A DNA stretch of 39,629 bases from Owenweeksia sp. GTDB lineage: Bacteria > Bacteroidota > Bacteroidia > Flavobacteriales > Schleiferiaceae. The translations under genes and the position numbers were made by a program. Shown one piece after another: positions 18,297-28,200 of the stretch. The stretch is from positions 1 through 39,629 of the forward strand of contig JANQHO010000015.1 in the NCBI GenBank assembly GCA_028277105.1, written 5' to 3'. The notes beneath the pieces were generated by a model that had not been told where the DNA came from, made no database searches, and worked only from the letters and a program-made list of their open reading frames with translations. The first letter of the stretch is position 1, and each line of letters starts with the position of its first letter.

Positions 18297-21200
18297 TTAG
18301 AGGCAAGTTTTTAAGAACGGTAAGTGTTTTTTTAGCACTTAATCTGCTTATAGAAATTATCAGCCCTTCGGTGGCCCTGGCTTTAACCGGAGGACCTGCC
18401 CAGCCCGAGCTGAGTAGCTTTGAACCGATCGGAACAACCGATATGGTAAATCTCTTCTCCGGGGATTTCGTTTACAATATTCCTTTATTAACTGTACCAG
18501 GCCCTAATGGTGGTTACCCGATTAACTTGGCCTATCACGCTGGTATAGGAATGGAACAGGAAGCGAGTTGGACTGGCCTTGGCTGGAATGTTAATGTAGG
18601 GGCCATTAACAGAATGATGAGAGGTCTGCCAGACGATTTTAACGGAGAAAACATTAAGAAGACCTATTATACCAAACCAAACTCAACCATAGGAATATCT
18701 TTTGGCAGCCCAACAGTTGAGCTCTTTAATTTTGATGCGGCCAAGGGGTTTGGGGTTCAGTTTGACCTGAGTTTGTATTACAACACTTACAAAGGGATGG
18801 GAGTAAAGGCAGGTCTTGATGCTACTGCACCTTTATTTTCCAGTATGAAAGGCAATCTGAATGCCTCTTTTGATTCACAGAGTGGTTTAGGGCTTACACC
18901 ATCCCTTTCTTTTTCTAAACAGATAAATGACGGAAATTCAAGATTTAGTGCCGGAGGTGCTTTAAGTGCCACTTTTCATTCCCGTCAGGGGTTTTCAGAT
19001 CTCTCTTTCAGGGCAACGGCAGACCTCGAAAAAACAGTAGAGAAAAAAGCAGTTGGTAAAGATGGAAAAGCCTATAAGGATAAGAAAGGCAATGTAAAAG
19101 AGAAAGTAAAGAAAGATCTTAACTATTCCCCGGCTGGCGCCAGTGTAAGCTTTAGCGCCAGTTCTACTATGCCCTATTCTACCATAGCTACCTCAGGGAC
19201 TAATGCCAGTCTGAGCTTTAAACCGGGAGCTGCAGGTTTGGGAATTTTCGGAAAACTTAAAGTTGGAGCCAACTTTTCTTCCAGCTGGGTAAAAACCAAA
19301 ACGAAATCCTATAAATCATATGGCTATATGTATATGGAAAATGCTTCCGATGAGGATCTGAAAGATTTCAACCGCGAAAAAGATGTACCTGTATCCAAGG
19401 ATGTACCCTTTTTAGCTATGCCCAGCTTAACCTATGATATCTACAACGTACAGGGACAGGGAGCAGGAGGGGTCTTCCGCCCCTATCGTTCCGATGTGGG
19501 GGTTTTGAGTGACCCTCCGTCCCTTAGTACCACTGCCGGAGGGGATGTTACCGTTGAAATAGGTGCTGCCACAGATATCAAGTTTGGCGGTGATGTATCC
19601 GGGGTTTATGGAGAAACTTATTCCGGTATATGGCGCAATATGCCTTCGGATTTTCAAAATGTATACGGTTTTCAAAGTAATCCGGATAATGAATGGTTCA
19701 CCCCTCTTTACGAGCCTTACTATATGAAGGCCTCCGGAGAGCAAACCGCTACGGAGCTCAATGAATTTGATTACCTGGGAGGGGATGAGCCCAAGAGGTT
19801 CCAGATGTCTATGCTGATGGGCGATGTTTCATGGCAGCCCAAGCTGGGGCTTAATATCGAAGATCTCACCAGTTACACGGCTGAGGGACCGACACCGGCC
19901 AGCATTACACGTAAGGAAAGGGAAAAACGGGTACAAAATATGGTGATGCGTAAAATTGAAGAGTTAGGAGGGGCTTCTGCTCAAACCCGTGGTACTCATA
20001 TTTTATCCCTCGATACCCTGGCTAAAACGGATATGCCTGAAGCGATTGCTACGGCTTATGATCACGCCAATCGCAATCATCAGGTGGGCGAAATAGAGTC
20101 GATTAACCCCGATGGCAGTAAGTATATCTACGGAATACCGGTTTACAATAATCTACAGAAAGATGTGATGTTTGCCATCGATAGTAAAGGTGGTTCCGAT
20201 CCTCAGCGCACTACTTACAGCAGCGGGCAGGCCAGGGTCAACAATAACCAGGGAATGGACGAGTTCTTCTCCAGTACGGAGATAGGCCCTTATGCCCACT
20301 CTTATCTTTTAACCGAAGTATTGTCTGCCGATTACATTGATCTTACCGGAGATGGCCCCACCGATGATGATTTTGGTGGCTGGGTGAAATTCTATTACGG
20401 GAAAATAAGTGATTACAAATGGCGCTCTCCTTACCAGAATGCCAACTATATAGCCGGTTACCTCTCCAATACGGATGACGATAAAGCTTCTTATACCTAT
20501 GGAGAAAAGGATATCTACTACCTGAAGGCTATAGAGACCAAAAGCCACGTAGCAGAGTTTAGTCTTAAAAACAGGAGTGATGCCAAAGGAGTAAGTACAG
20601 AACATCAAAATTCAGGGTCGTCCAAAGGAAAAAGCCTTAAATACCTGAAAGCTATCCACCTCTTCAGTAAAGACGACCCTAACTATGCAACCGCTCCTAC
20701 CCCCATCAAGATCGTACATTTTGACTACAGTTACGATCTGTGTGACGGAGCGGAAAACAGTGACAACAGTGGAAAATTAACCCTCAAAAGAGTATGGTTT
20801 GAATTTGGCAAAAACAAGAGAGGGGTTACTTCTCCCTATAAATTTACCTATGCTGCCAAAAATACCGACCAAAATCCGGACTATTCCAACCTGTCGGTTG
20901 ACCGCTGGGGAAATTATAAACCGGTAGCAAACAACCAGGCCGCCTTTACCAATAATGCTCAGAACCCTTATGTAAACCAGTACGATGATTACGATGGCAG
21001 TGGTACTATTAATACAACCGATACGGAAAAGAGAAACAAAAATGCCTCTGCCTGGTGCCTTACCAATATTACCCTTCCTTCCGGTGGGGAAATAGAAGTA
21101 GACTACGAATCAGATGATTATGCTTACGTACAGGACAAAAAAGCCATGCAAATGCTGGAAGTGGCCGGCTTCGGCTCAGTAGGCGGCACCGATCTTCAGG

Positions 21201-24200
21201 GAGGTAATACTAAAGTTTATTTTAAACTGGATACCCCTCTGCCTTCAAGTCTTTCAGCCAGTGCCAAGAAAGCCCGCATAAAGGAATATATCCAGGGGAT
21301 AGACAAATTGTATTACAAAACCTATCTGAAACTAAAAAACAAACCGGGGGCAGGATCGGCCTATGACTATATCGATGGTTTTGCGGAAGTAAAACAAGAG
21401 AGCAGCAGTTATGGGGTGCACAATGACAACATAGGGTATTTCAGTCTTAAACCCGTTAAGGTACACAGCAATGCTACCAGTGAAGTAAATCCCATTACCA
21501 AGGCAGGATGGCAAAATATACGTCTGTACCGTTCCGATCTTTTTGACCGCCCGAACAATGCTTTTGGACAGGCCATGTCGGTGGTTTTCTCCGTGTTGAG
21601 CTTCCTGGAATCCCTGGCCCAGCTCATTACCGGCTATTACAACTACAGCAACATCAGGAATTATTGTAAAACAGTAAGCCTTTCCAGTTCCTATCCCAGT
21701 TTGGTAAGGCTTAATGTTACCGATGGGGTAAAATATGGGGGAGGACACCGTGTAAGGCGCATAGAACTGCACGATAAGTGGAACACCATGTCTACTACCG
21801 AAGATGCCTACACCTATGGGCAGGAATACAGCTATCGTCTGCCCGATGGGAGCAGTTCAGGGGTAGCTTCTTACGAACCCCTCATTGGCGGGGAAGAGAA
21901 CCCCTTGCGTCAGCCTATACGCTACAGCAGGGATGCCTTGCTCACTAATGACAAGGCCTTATACATAGAAAAACCCATAGGCGAATCTTTTTACCCTTCG
22001 GCCAGTGTCGGCTACAGCAGGGTAGTAGTGAGAAGTATTACCGATTCTGATGAACCGGCAGTAAACGAAGGCGGGGCCGGTATAACGGTCAACGAATACT
22101 ATACGGCTAAAGATTTCCCGGTGATTGCCCGCAATACTCCCATTAATAACGATGCCAACAGTGTGAGTACCTTTTTTGTACCCTTTGTTGGAGGAACCAG
22201 TTTTGAGAATGTAGGCTATTCACAGGGCTATTCCATTGAACTGAATAATATGCACGGTATGATGAAGTCAGAAGCCGTATATGCTCACGGGGCTGACCTG
22301 AACAGCCCGGCTACTCAGCCCACTTCTAAAACAGAGTACCATTATCACACAGAAGCACCCTATAGCCCTAATGTGAGAAATCGCGTAAAATCAGAAGTGA
22401 CGGTACTTTACGGTGAGAACGTATACCGCCAGGCTAATCTCGGAAAGACGATGGATTTCTACGTGGACCTCAGGGAAAACCATTCTTATACCGCTACCGT
22501 AGGCGCCCAGATCGATGTGCATACCTTTTACGTACCACCGTTCATATTTATTCCCTTTGTATCTGTTATTCCTTCCGGTAACTATTACGAATCAACATAC
22601 AGTACCGTAGTTACCAATAAAATTGTCAACAAGACCGGCATCCTCAAAAAGATAGTGACGCTTACCGATGGTATTACTACCGAAGTGGAAAACCTGATGT
22701 ACAGTGCTGAAACGGGCCAGCCCTTGCTGACCAGGTTTACCAACGCCTATGCCGAGCCGGTTTACGATTACGAAATGCCTGCCTACTGGTATTATGAAGC
22801 CATGCGCGGTTCCTACCGGAATATAGGGGCAAAACTCTCTTTTGCATCTGGTGATTACAGCTTTTCTTCGGGTACATTAACTATATCGGCAAGCGGAAGA
22901 AATATGTACGAGTATTTTACCCCGGGAGACCATATATCCCTCAACGGCCAGGATTGCTGGGTAGAAGAGGTAGGGCGCGACTATATAACTCCCAAAACAG
23001 CTACCAATACAGCACCTTCTGTGAGCGGCACAGTTACCATAGTGATCAAGAACTCGGGATACGATAACCAGCAGAAGGTTCCCGGTTCTAAGCTGCTGGC
23101 GATCAGTAACCCGGTAACAACCCGGGTAGATCCTGTTTTTGATAAATACAATACCGATGTAGAATTCAATAACATAACTACAGACCCCCATTCCATATCT
23201 GTGCAATCCAACTCCACCTGTGGGAATGATATAAGCTGGTCCGTTACTTTTTATAAAAACACTGCTAATTTTCCCGCAGGTTTTCCCACTAACATTCCCA
23301 ATATTATGGCGGCAAACGGAACGTGTACGGACTGCCCTAACGGAGCGAATGGCGGTAAAACCATTAAATTTTACATAGAACTTCCCAAAGATCACACTAT
23401 GGGAAGTCTTGGCGACTATATTTTTAACAGGACCGGTAGTGAATTGGTGGCCATTAAAGGTGGGACGGAATATCTGACTTGCCGTATTGTTTACCTGAGC
23501 AGCACAGATTACCACTTGCCAGAGGGTTGCCTGTCTGGAGTGCTGGACGCTAATGTGGTGGAATACTCCGATGATAAATTCACCTACAATTATGCCGATG
23601 TATACGATGATAATGGAAACGAACCTACCATAGGTTCCACGCCCATCAGTGACCCCAGTGACCTGCTTAACGATTATCGCTATGGCAGCAAAGGGATCAT
23701 GAGGACTTACCGGAGCAGGAAATACCTCACCTTTAAAAATCCACAGCTGGTATCAGGCATTTCTTTTGACCTGCAGGTCAGCGGTTATTACAACGATTTC
23801 CAATTCAACGATTTTGAATATGAAGACGGTTTGGATAAGTGGAAAGAGGTAAGCAGGGTTACCCAGTACAACCCCTATGGTTTTGAAGTAGAAAATGAAG
23901 ATGCCCTGGGCATAAAATCCAGCGCCCTGTATGCCTATGATAATGCCCTGGCTACTGCCGTAGCTTCCAATGCCGCTAACGATGAGATCGGCTTTGAGAG
24001 TTTTGAAGAAAAAAGTGGTTCTATGCCAAATACAACTCTTAATGTGGGGCGTCTTTATTTTACCCGGCAGGGGCAGGGGACAGCCAGTTTTACTACTACA
24101 ACGGCTCATACCGGTTTTACTTCATTTCAATGTAATGACGATGACCTGAGGATAACTTTTCCCAGCCCGGCTCTCAATTTGAGCACTACTAAAAAATACG

Positions 24201-24577
24201 TGGTAAGGGTATGGGTAAAAGGTACCGATGATGTAACATTCAGCCCCGGAGGGGCAACCGTTACCAAACTGACTGATAACATTGACGGCTGGAGCCTTTT
24301 TGAGGCGGTATTTACTCCCAGTGCGGGCAGTGAACTTATCATTACCAAAGATGTATCTACCTTCTACATAGACGACTTGAGGATACAACCCTTCAACAGC
24401 AGCATGAGAGCCTTTGTATACAACATTTACAACTGGAGGCTAATGGCTGAGCTGGATGATCAGAACCTTTCCACCTTCTACAACTACTCCGAAGAAGGTA
24501 AACTGTCGCAGGTAAAGAAAGAAACAGACCGGGGTATTTATACTATACAGCATACCAGGGAATATTTAAGCGAATAA
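18293..24577 (+). CDS. Giant exported SpvB/TcB-like protein, partner of the RHS protein
   Basis: A 2094-residue protein with an atypical long signal region (about 1-32). The head has FSGDFVYNIPLL, GGYPINLAYHAG and EASWTGLGWNVN (about 50-100), the pattern I associate with Bacteroidota RHS-partner giants and, more distantly, SpvB/TcB heads. Residues about 130-350 are a Gly/Ser-rich, alternating beta region with a Lys-rich loop. HANRNHQVGEIESINPDG with YIYGIPVYNN (about 590-625) and LTGDGPTDDDFGGWVKF (about 680-700) are family landmarks. Near the C-terminus come TQYNPYGFEVENED (about 1862), a jelly-roll-like domain (about 1930-2040) and FYNYSEEGKLSQVKKETDRG. It has no T9SS sorting domain. The family has no assigned function known to me; by analogy with TcB it could form half of a cocoon. 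Confidence 0.8.
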   Translation: MIRGKFLRTVSVFLALNLLIEIISPSVALALTGGPAQPELSSFEPIGTTDMVNLFSGDFVYNIPLLTVPGPNGGYPINLAYHAGIGMEQEASWTGLGWNVNVGAINRMMRGLPDDFNGENIKKTYYTKPNSTIGISFGSPTVELFNFDAAKGFGVQFDLSLYYNTYKGMGVKAGLDATAPLFSSMKGNLNASFDSQSGLGLTPSLSFSKQINDGNSRFSAGGALSATFHSRQGFSDLSFRATADLEKTVEKKAVGKDGKAYKDKKGNVKEKVKKDLNYSPAGASVSFSASSTMPYSTIATSGTNASLSFKPGAAGLGIFGKLKVGANFSSSWVKTKTKSYKSYGYMYMENASDEDLKDFNREKDVPVSKDVPFLAMPSLTYDIYNVQGQGAGGVFRPYRSDVGVLSDPPSLSTTAGGDVTVEIGAATDIKFGGDVSGVYGETYSGIWRNMPSDFQNVYGFQSNPDNEWFTPLYEPYYMKASGEQTATELNEFDYLGGDEPKRFQMSMLMGDVSWQPKLGLNIEDLTSYTAEGPTPASITRKEREKRVQNMVMRKIEELGGASAQTRGTHILSLDTLAKTDMPEAIATAYDHANRNHQVGEIESINPDGSKYIYGIPVYNNLQKDVMFAIDSKGGSDPQRTTYSSGQARVNNNQGMDEFFSSTEIGPYAHSYLLTEVLSADYIDLTGDGPTDDDFGGWVKFYYGKISDYKWRSPYQNANYIAGYLSNTDDDKASYTYGEKDIYYLKAIETKSHVAEFSLKNRSDAKGVSTEHQNSGSSKGKSLKYLKAIHLFSKDDPNYATAPTPIKIVHFDYSYDLCDGAENSDNSGKLTLKRVWFEFGKNKRGVTSPYKFTYAAKNTDQNPDYSNLSVDRWGNYKPVANNQAAFTNNAQNPYVNQYDDYDGSGTINTTDTEKRNKNASAWCLTNITLPSGGEIEVDYESDDYAYVQDKKAMQMLEVAGFGSVGGTDLQGGNTKVYFKLDTPLPSSLSASAKKARIKEYIQGIDKLYYKTYLKLKNKPGAGSAYDYIDGFAEVKQESSSYGVHNDNIGYFSLKPVKVHSNATSEVNPITKAGWQNIRLYRSDLFDRPNNAFGQAMSVVFSVLSFLESLAQLITGYYNYSNIRNYCKTVSLSSSYPSLVRLNVTDGVKYGGGHRVRRIELHDKWNTMSTTEDAYTYGQEYSYRLPDGSSSGVASYEPLIGGEENPLRQPIRYSRDALLTNDKALYIEKPIGESFYPSASVGYSRVVVRSITDSDEPAVNEGGAGITVNEYYTAKDFPVIARNTPINNDANSVSTFFVPFVGGTSFENVGYSQGYSIELNNMHGMMKSEAVYAHGADLNSPATQPTSKTEYHYHTEAPYSPNVRNRVKSEVTVLYGENVYRQANLGKTMDFYVDLRENHSYTATVGAQIDVHTFYVPPFIFIPFVSVIPSGNYYESTYSTVVTNKIVNKTGILKKIVTLTDGITTEVENLMYSAETGQPLLTRFTNAYAEPVYDYEMPAYWYYEAMRGSYRNIGAKLSFASGDYSFSSGTLTISASGRNMYEYFTPGDHISLNGQDCWVEEVGRDYITPKTATNTAPSVSGTVTIVIKNSGYDNQQKVPGSKLLAISNPVTTRVDPVFDKYNTDVEFNNITTDPHSISVQSNSTCGNDISWSVTFYKNTANFPAGFPTNIPNIMAANGTCTDCPNGANGGKTIKFYIELPKDHTMGSLGDYIFNRTGSELVAIKGGTEYLTCRIVYLSSTDYHLPEGCLSGVLDANVVEYSDDKFTYNYADVYDDNGNEPTIGSTPISDPSDLLNDYRYGSKGIMRTYRSRKYLTFKNPQLVSGISFDLQVSGYYNDFQFNDFEYEDGLDKWKEVSRVTQYNPYGFEVENEDALGIKSSALYAYDNALATAVASNAANDEIGFESFEEKSGSMPNTTLNVGRLYFTRQGQGTASFTTTTAHTGFTSFQCNDDDLRITFPSPALNLSTTKKYVVRVWVKGTDDVTFSPGGATVTKLTDNIDGWSLFEAVFTPSAGSELIITKDVSTFYIDDLRIQPFNSSMRAFVYNIYNWRLMAELDDQNLSTFYNYSEEGKLSQVKKETDRGIYTIQHTREYLSE

Positions 24578-24581
24578 GAAA

Positions 24582-25271
24582 ATGAGACGTACCAGAAAAT
24601 TCCATATCTTCTACATTCTTCCCTTGCTCCTGTTAACGCTTACTTCATATGGCCAGGATGTAAAAGAAGAGTTGAAAACCCTGTCCGACAGGTTTCAAAG
24701 AGCCGCTTCTTTTCAAATGACTATTAACTCAGAGATCATTTCATCGGGCGGGGAGATCAACAAAAGCCAGGGAGAAGTCTACAAATCCGGCAGGGATTAC
24801 TATTCTAACTTCAATAATGTAGAACGGATAGCCACCGGCCCCGTTTTCGCAGTCATTGATCACAATAAAAAACTGATAGTACTCAGCTACAACAATCCTG
24901 AAAAAGATTACCTGGAAGAGAGCATGCAAATCACCGGTATGCTAGATTCAACGGATCTGAGCCAGTTTAAGGTAGAGTTTGAACAGGAGGGAAACCTCAG
25001 GGCTTACACCTTCCAAAATATGCTTCCTTACGAGAATGTGACCCTGAAATTTACCGGCAAGGGTCTTTTAAAAGAAATGGTGTACGATTTTCCGGCAGAG
25101 AACTCCGTCCGTCAGGTGAAACTCTATTACAAAAACTATCGCTTCGATAAAGGCGTCTCTGCCAGGGACTTGCAAAACACTTCAGATTACCGCATCAGGG
25201 GAGAAAAGTTCTACCCCCTGGGCCTGTTAAAGAAATACCGATTAGTAGACCAAAGAAATAGTCAGCCATGA
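24582..25271 (+). CDS. Exported LolA-like protein between the two giants
   Basis: A 229-residue protein with a signal peptide ending LTLTSYGQ (about 24). The mature part begins VKEELKTLSDRFQRAASFQM and continues as alternating beta strands (SKSGRDYYSN-type turns, LKFTGKGLLKEMVYDF, VRQVKLYYKNYRF), which resembles the half-open barrel of LolA/LolB carriers. This fold call rests on pattern only. It has no Cys and no lipobox. It starts four bases after the giant's stop and overlaps the next giant by four bases (ATGA), so it is fixed between the two. It may help hold or pass a hydrophobic partner across the periplasm; confidence in function is low. Confidence 0.75.
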   Translation: MRRTRKFHIFYILPLLLLTLTSYGQDVKEELKTLSDRFQRAASFQMTINSEIISSGGEINKSQGEVYKSGRDYYSNFNNVERIATGPVFAVIDHNKKLIVLSYNNPEKDYLEESMQITGMLDSTDLSQFKVEFEQEGNLRAYTFQNMLPYENVTLKFTGKGLLKEMVYDFPAENSVRQVKLYYKNYRFDKGVSARDLQNTSDYRIRGEKFYPLGLLKKYRLVDQRNSQP

Positions 25272-28200
25272 AAAATCGCTCGTTTACACTAAAGAACCTG
25301 TTTGCTTTAACGTTGTTTTTCAGCAGCCTTAGCTTGTGTGCTCAGACCAGGGAGGTCACAACCGATTACCTCAGGATCAACCAGATAAACGGCTCAGCCA
25401 CCGCTACCGTATTGGATCACCAGTTCAATTATATGAATACTACGGCTTCCTGGGGGAATTCCTTTTGTATGAACGACTCTGAGGCGGAAGTGGCTTTGGT
25501 ATTTGACGAACGGCTGGATGTTCCTTTGCCCAATTCGTGGACTGTAACGGTACCATACACTATAAAACTTTATAACGAGAACAACACTGTAATTTCCACT
25601 CAGTCGGGAAGTTTGCAACTGAATAATAATACCAGCCAGAAGACTACCCAAAACGAGGTGGTTAAAAAGCACACGGCTTCCGGTCATGTGGTCAAAGCGG
25701 TAGTAAGCTTTTCAGGTGCTCCTTCCAAAAGCGGGTTTACTACTATACCCAATAATTTTTACCTGGAGGTAAGAACCGTAGTAGACCGTCAGTATAAGTT
25801 CAGCGGGGCACCCACGCTTTACATTAAAGATTACGCAACTCTATACACTTCAGGCAACGAGTACGGTATGTCCTCTTCCGCCAGTCATCCCAGAAACAGA
25901 GTGGTCGTTTCCTGGACACCCAAACCGGGTGTAGACAGCTATGACCTGGAGTGGCTGTTTATCGATATCGGTAAGTACACTCCCTATACCGATAATTTTT
26001 CCTACGATTTTAGCGATGCCACCCGGATATCTTTAACCCGGAGCTTTTATGGGATCCCCCTGGTTTTTCCGAGAGGTTGGGTATTGTTCAGGGTGCGCGG
26101 GGTTGGTAAAGACTGCAATGGCAACAGGGTTTATACGGGCTGGTCTAACTATAGTGGTGCCAGCAGTACAGGCTCTGCCGTGAGCTATTCCAGTTTGCCT
26201 GCCGGCAAGTTCATAGGTTTTCACGGCCTGGATTCTACCATGAACTGGCAGTACCGGGCATCTTTTGCCGAAGAGGGAAAGGCCAGTGAAAGCCTCAGCT
26301 TTTTTGACGGGTCTTTGCGCAACCGCCAAACGGTGACCCACTTGGGCAGCAGCGGAGATATTTTGATCCAGCGCTCCCTCTATGATTACCAGGGCAGAAA
26401 AGCCGTGGATATTCTTCCCTATCCAGTTTCATTTGACGGGTTGGGATACTATCCTAACCTCGATTATTCCCAGGCTACCACTACCGAGATATTTGACCGC
26501 AGGCATTTTGACCGCGATGGTCTCAGTATAAACGATAAGAAAATGGCCACCTCAGTGGGTAACGGAGCCTCCAAATATTATTCTTCGAGCAGCAGCTTTG
26601 CTTCGGAATATCCTTATTTACCGGATGCAGAAGGTCTCCCCTATACCCGCACCAAGTTTTTTAATGACGGTACCAATCGCGTAAAGAGCACCTCCGGGGC
26701 CGGTGTAGCCTTAACAGACGGCAGCAACCGGGAGACCAAATATTACTACGGTTCCCCCAATTCCCAGGAAGAGCTCGACCGCCTTTTCGGCAGTGATGTG
26801 GGCTATGTTAACCGCTATACCAAACAAATGGTCAGGGATCCCAATGGCCAGAGTTCAGTCACCTACAAAAATGAAAAAGGACAGACCATAGCTTCTGCCC
26901 TCGTGGGCGATGCCCCCAACAATCTTACCTTTCTCGATCACGTGGGGCCTTTTGCAGAAGTTACCAGCGATGTATTGGCCAATGTGCTTACCAATGACGG
27001 GGCGCTGGTTACCACCAAGAAATTGCTGGTGAGCGATCCCGGTCCTTACAACTTCCAGTATTATTTCAGTGCCGACAGTTTTGCTGCCCCCAATTTGAAT
27101 GCCTGTTTCAGCGGCTTTCCCGATAAAGCCTTTACCTATGATGTTAAGATCGAGCTTTTTGATGAGTACAATAATCCCATAGACATCAATTCGGGAAGTC
27201 CCGATCAATATCTCATTGATACTAATGTGAATGCCATCAGTTCCGGTGATACCAACTGGTCTTTTAGCGCCAATCTCAGTGTGGGCTCCTATACCCTGGT
27301 AAAGACCCTTATGCCCAATACCAGTCAGGCCGAAGTGTATAAGCAGGCCTTTGAGGACCATTTATGGTCTAATATTAACAGCGGGAATTGCGATAGCCTT
27401 TTTCCAGCTGTAGATGGCTGTGCAGACTGTATCTCCATTTGCGACCGGGTAGTGTTAAACGATCCCGGCAACGGTTACTATATAGATGGCGATTCCACCA
27501 ACACTTATTACAGCACCGAGCAAGAGGCCAAGGATAAGTGTTTAGAACTTTGCGAGAATAAAAACAATGCCAGTGCCCCTATACCGGATTATTGTACCAG
27601 CTACCGGAAAATATTACTGGCCGATATGAGTCCCGGGGGGCAGTATTTTGACAATTCCCACAGCCTTTATACCACCGATAGCCTGGGCGATGAGGTACTG
27701 GTATCCAATTACAAAGATCTGATGGATGATTGGCTGGATGCCGAATTGCGCGATAGCAGCGGTGTAAGGTTAGGAATAAGCGATTTTCACTGGACCGATG
27801 CCAATGGGGATACCATAGACCTGGTTCAGGCCGGCTGGACAAGCTGGGATGACATCAGGGAAAACTGGCGCGATGAATGGGCGGAATTGCTATTGCCCTA
27901 TCACCCGGAATATTGTATGTACGAGTTCCAGTGCCGAAGGCTTGTTTGCGGAGACCCACGCCTGCAATACGGGGATATGATGCGCTTTCGCAGGACCATG
28001 TATCAAAAAGAGATCTGGAACCCTTTGAATTTACCTAAAAACCTGTCGCCCGGCCGGGAATACCAGCCTTATGATCAGCATTCCATTTCGGGAAGTAATT
28101 GTGATGGCTTCGATACCATACAAGACCCGCTTTTTTCAAATGATTATGCCAATCATCCCGTTTCCTCTATCTCTGCTATAGCCACCGAGATAGAGGATTA

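Noticed and set aside
22877..23515. Long minus-strand frame inside the 2094-residue giant
   Set aside because: It is a shadow of the coding strand with no signal, domain or start context, inside a gene with strong family landmarks on both sides.
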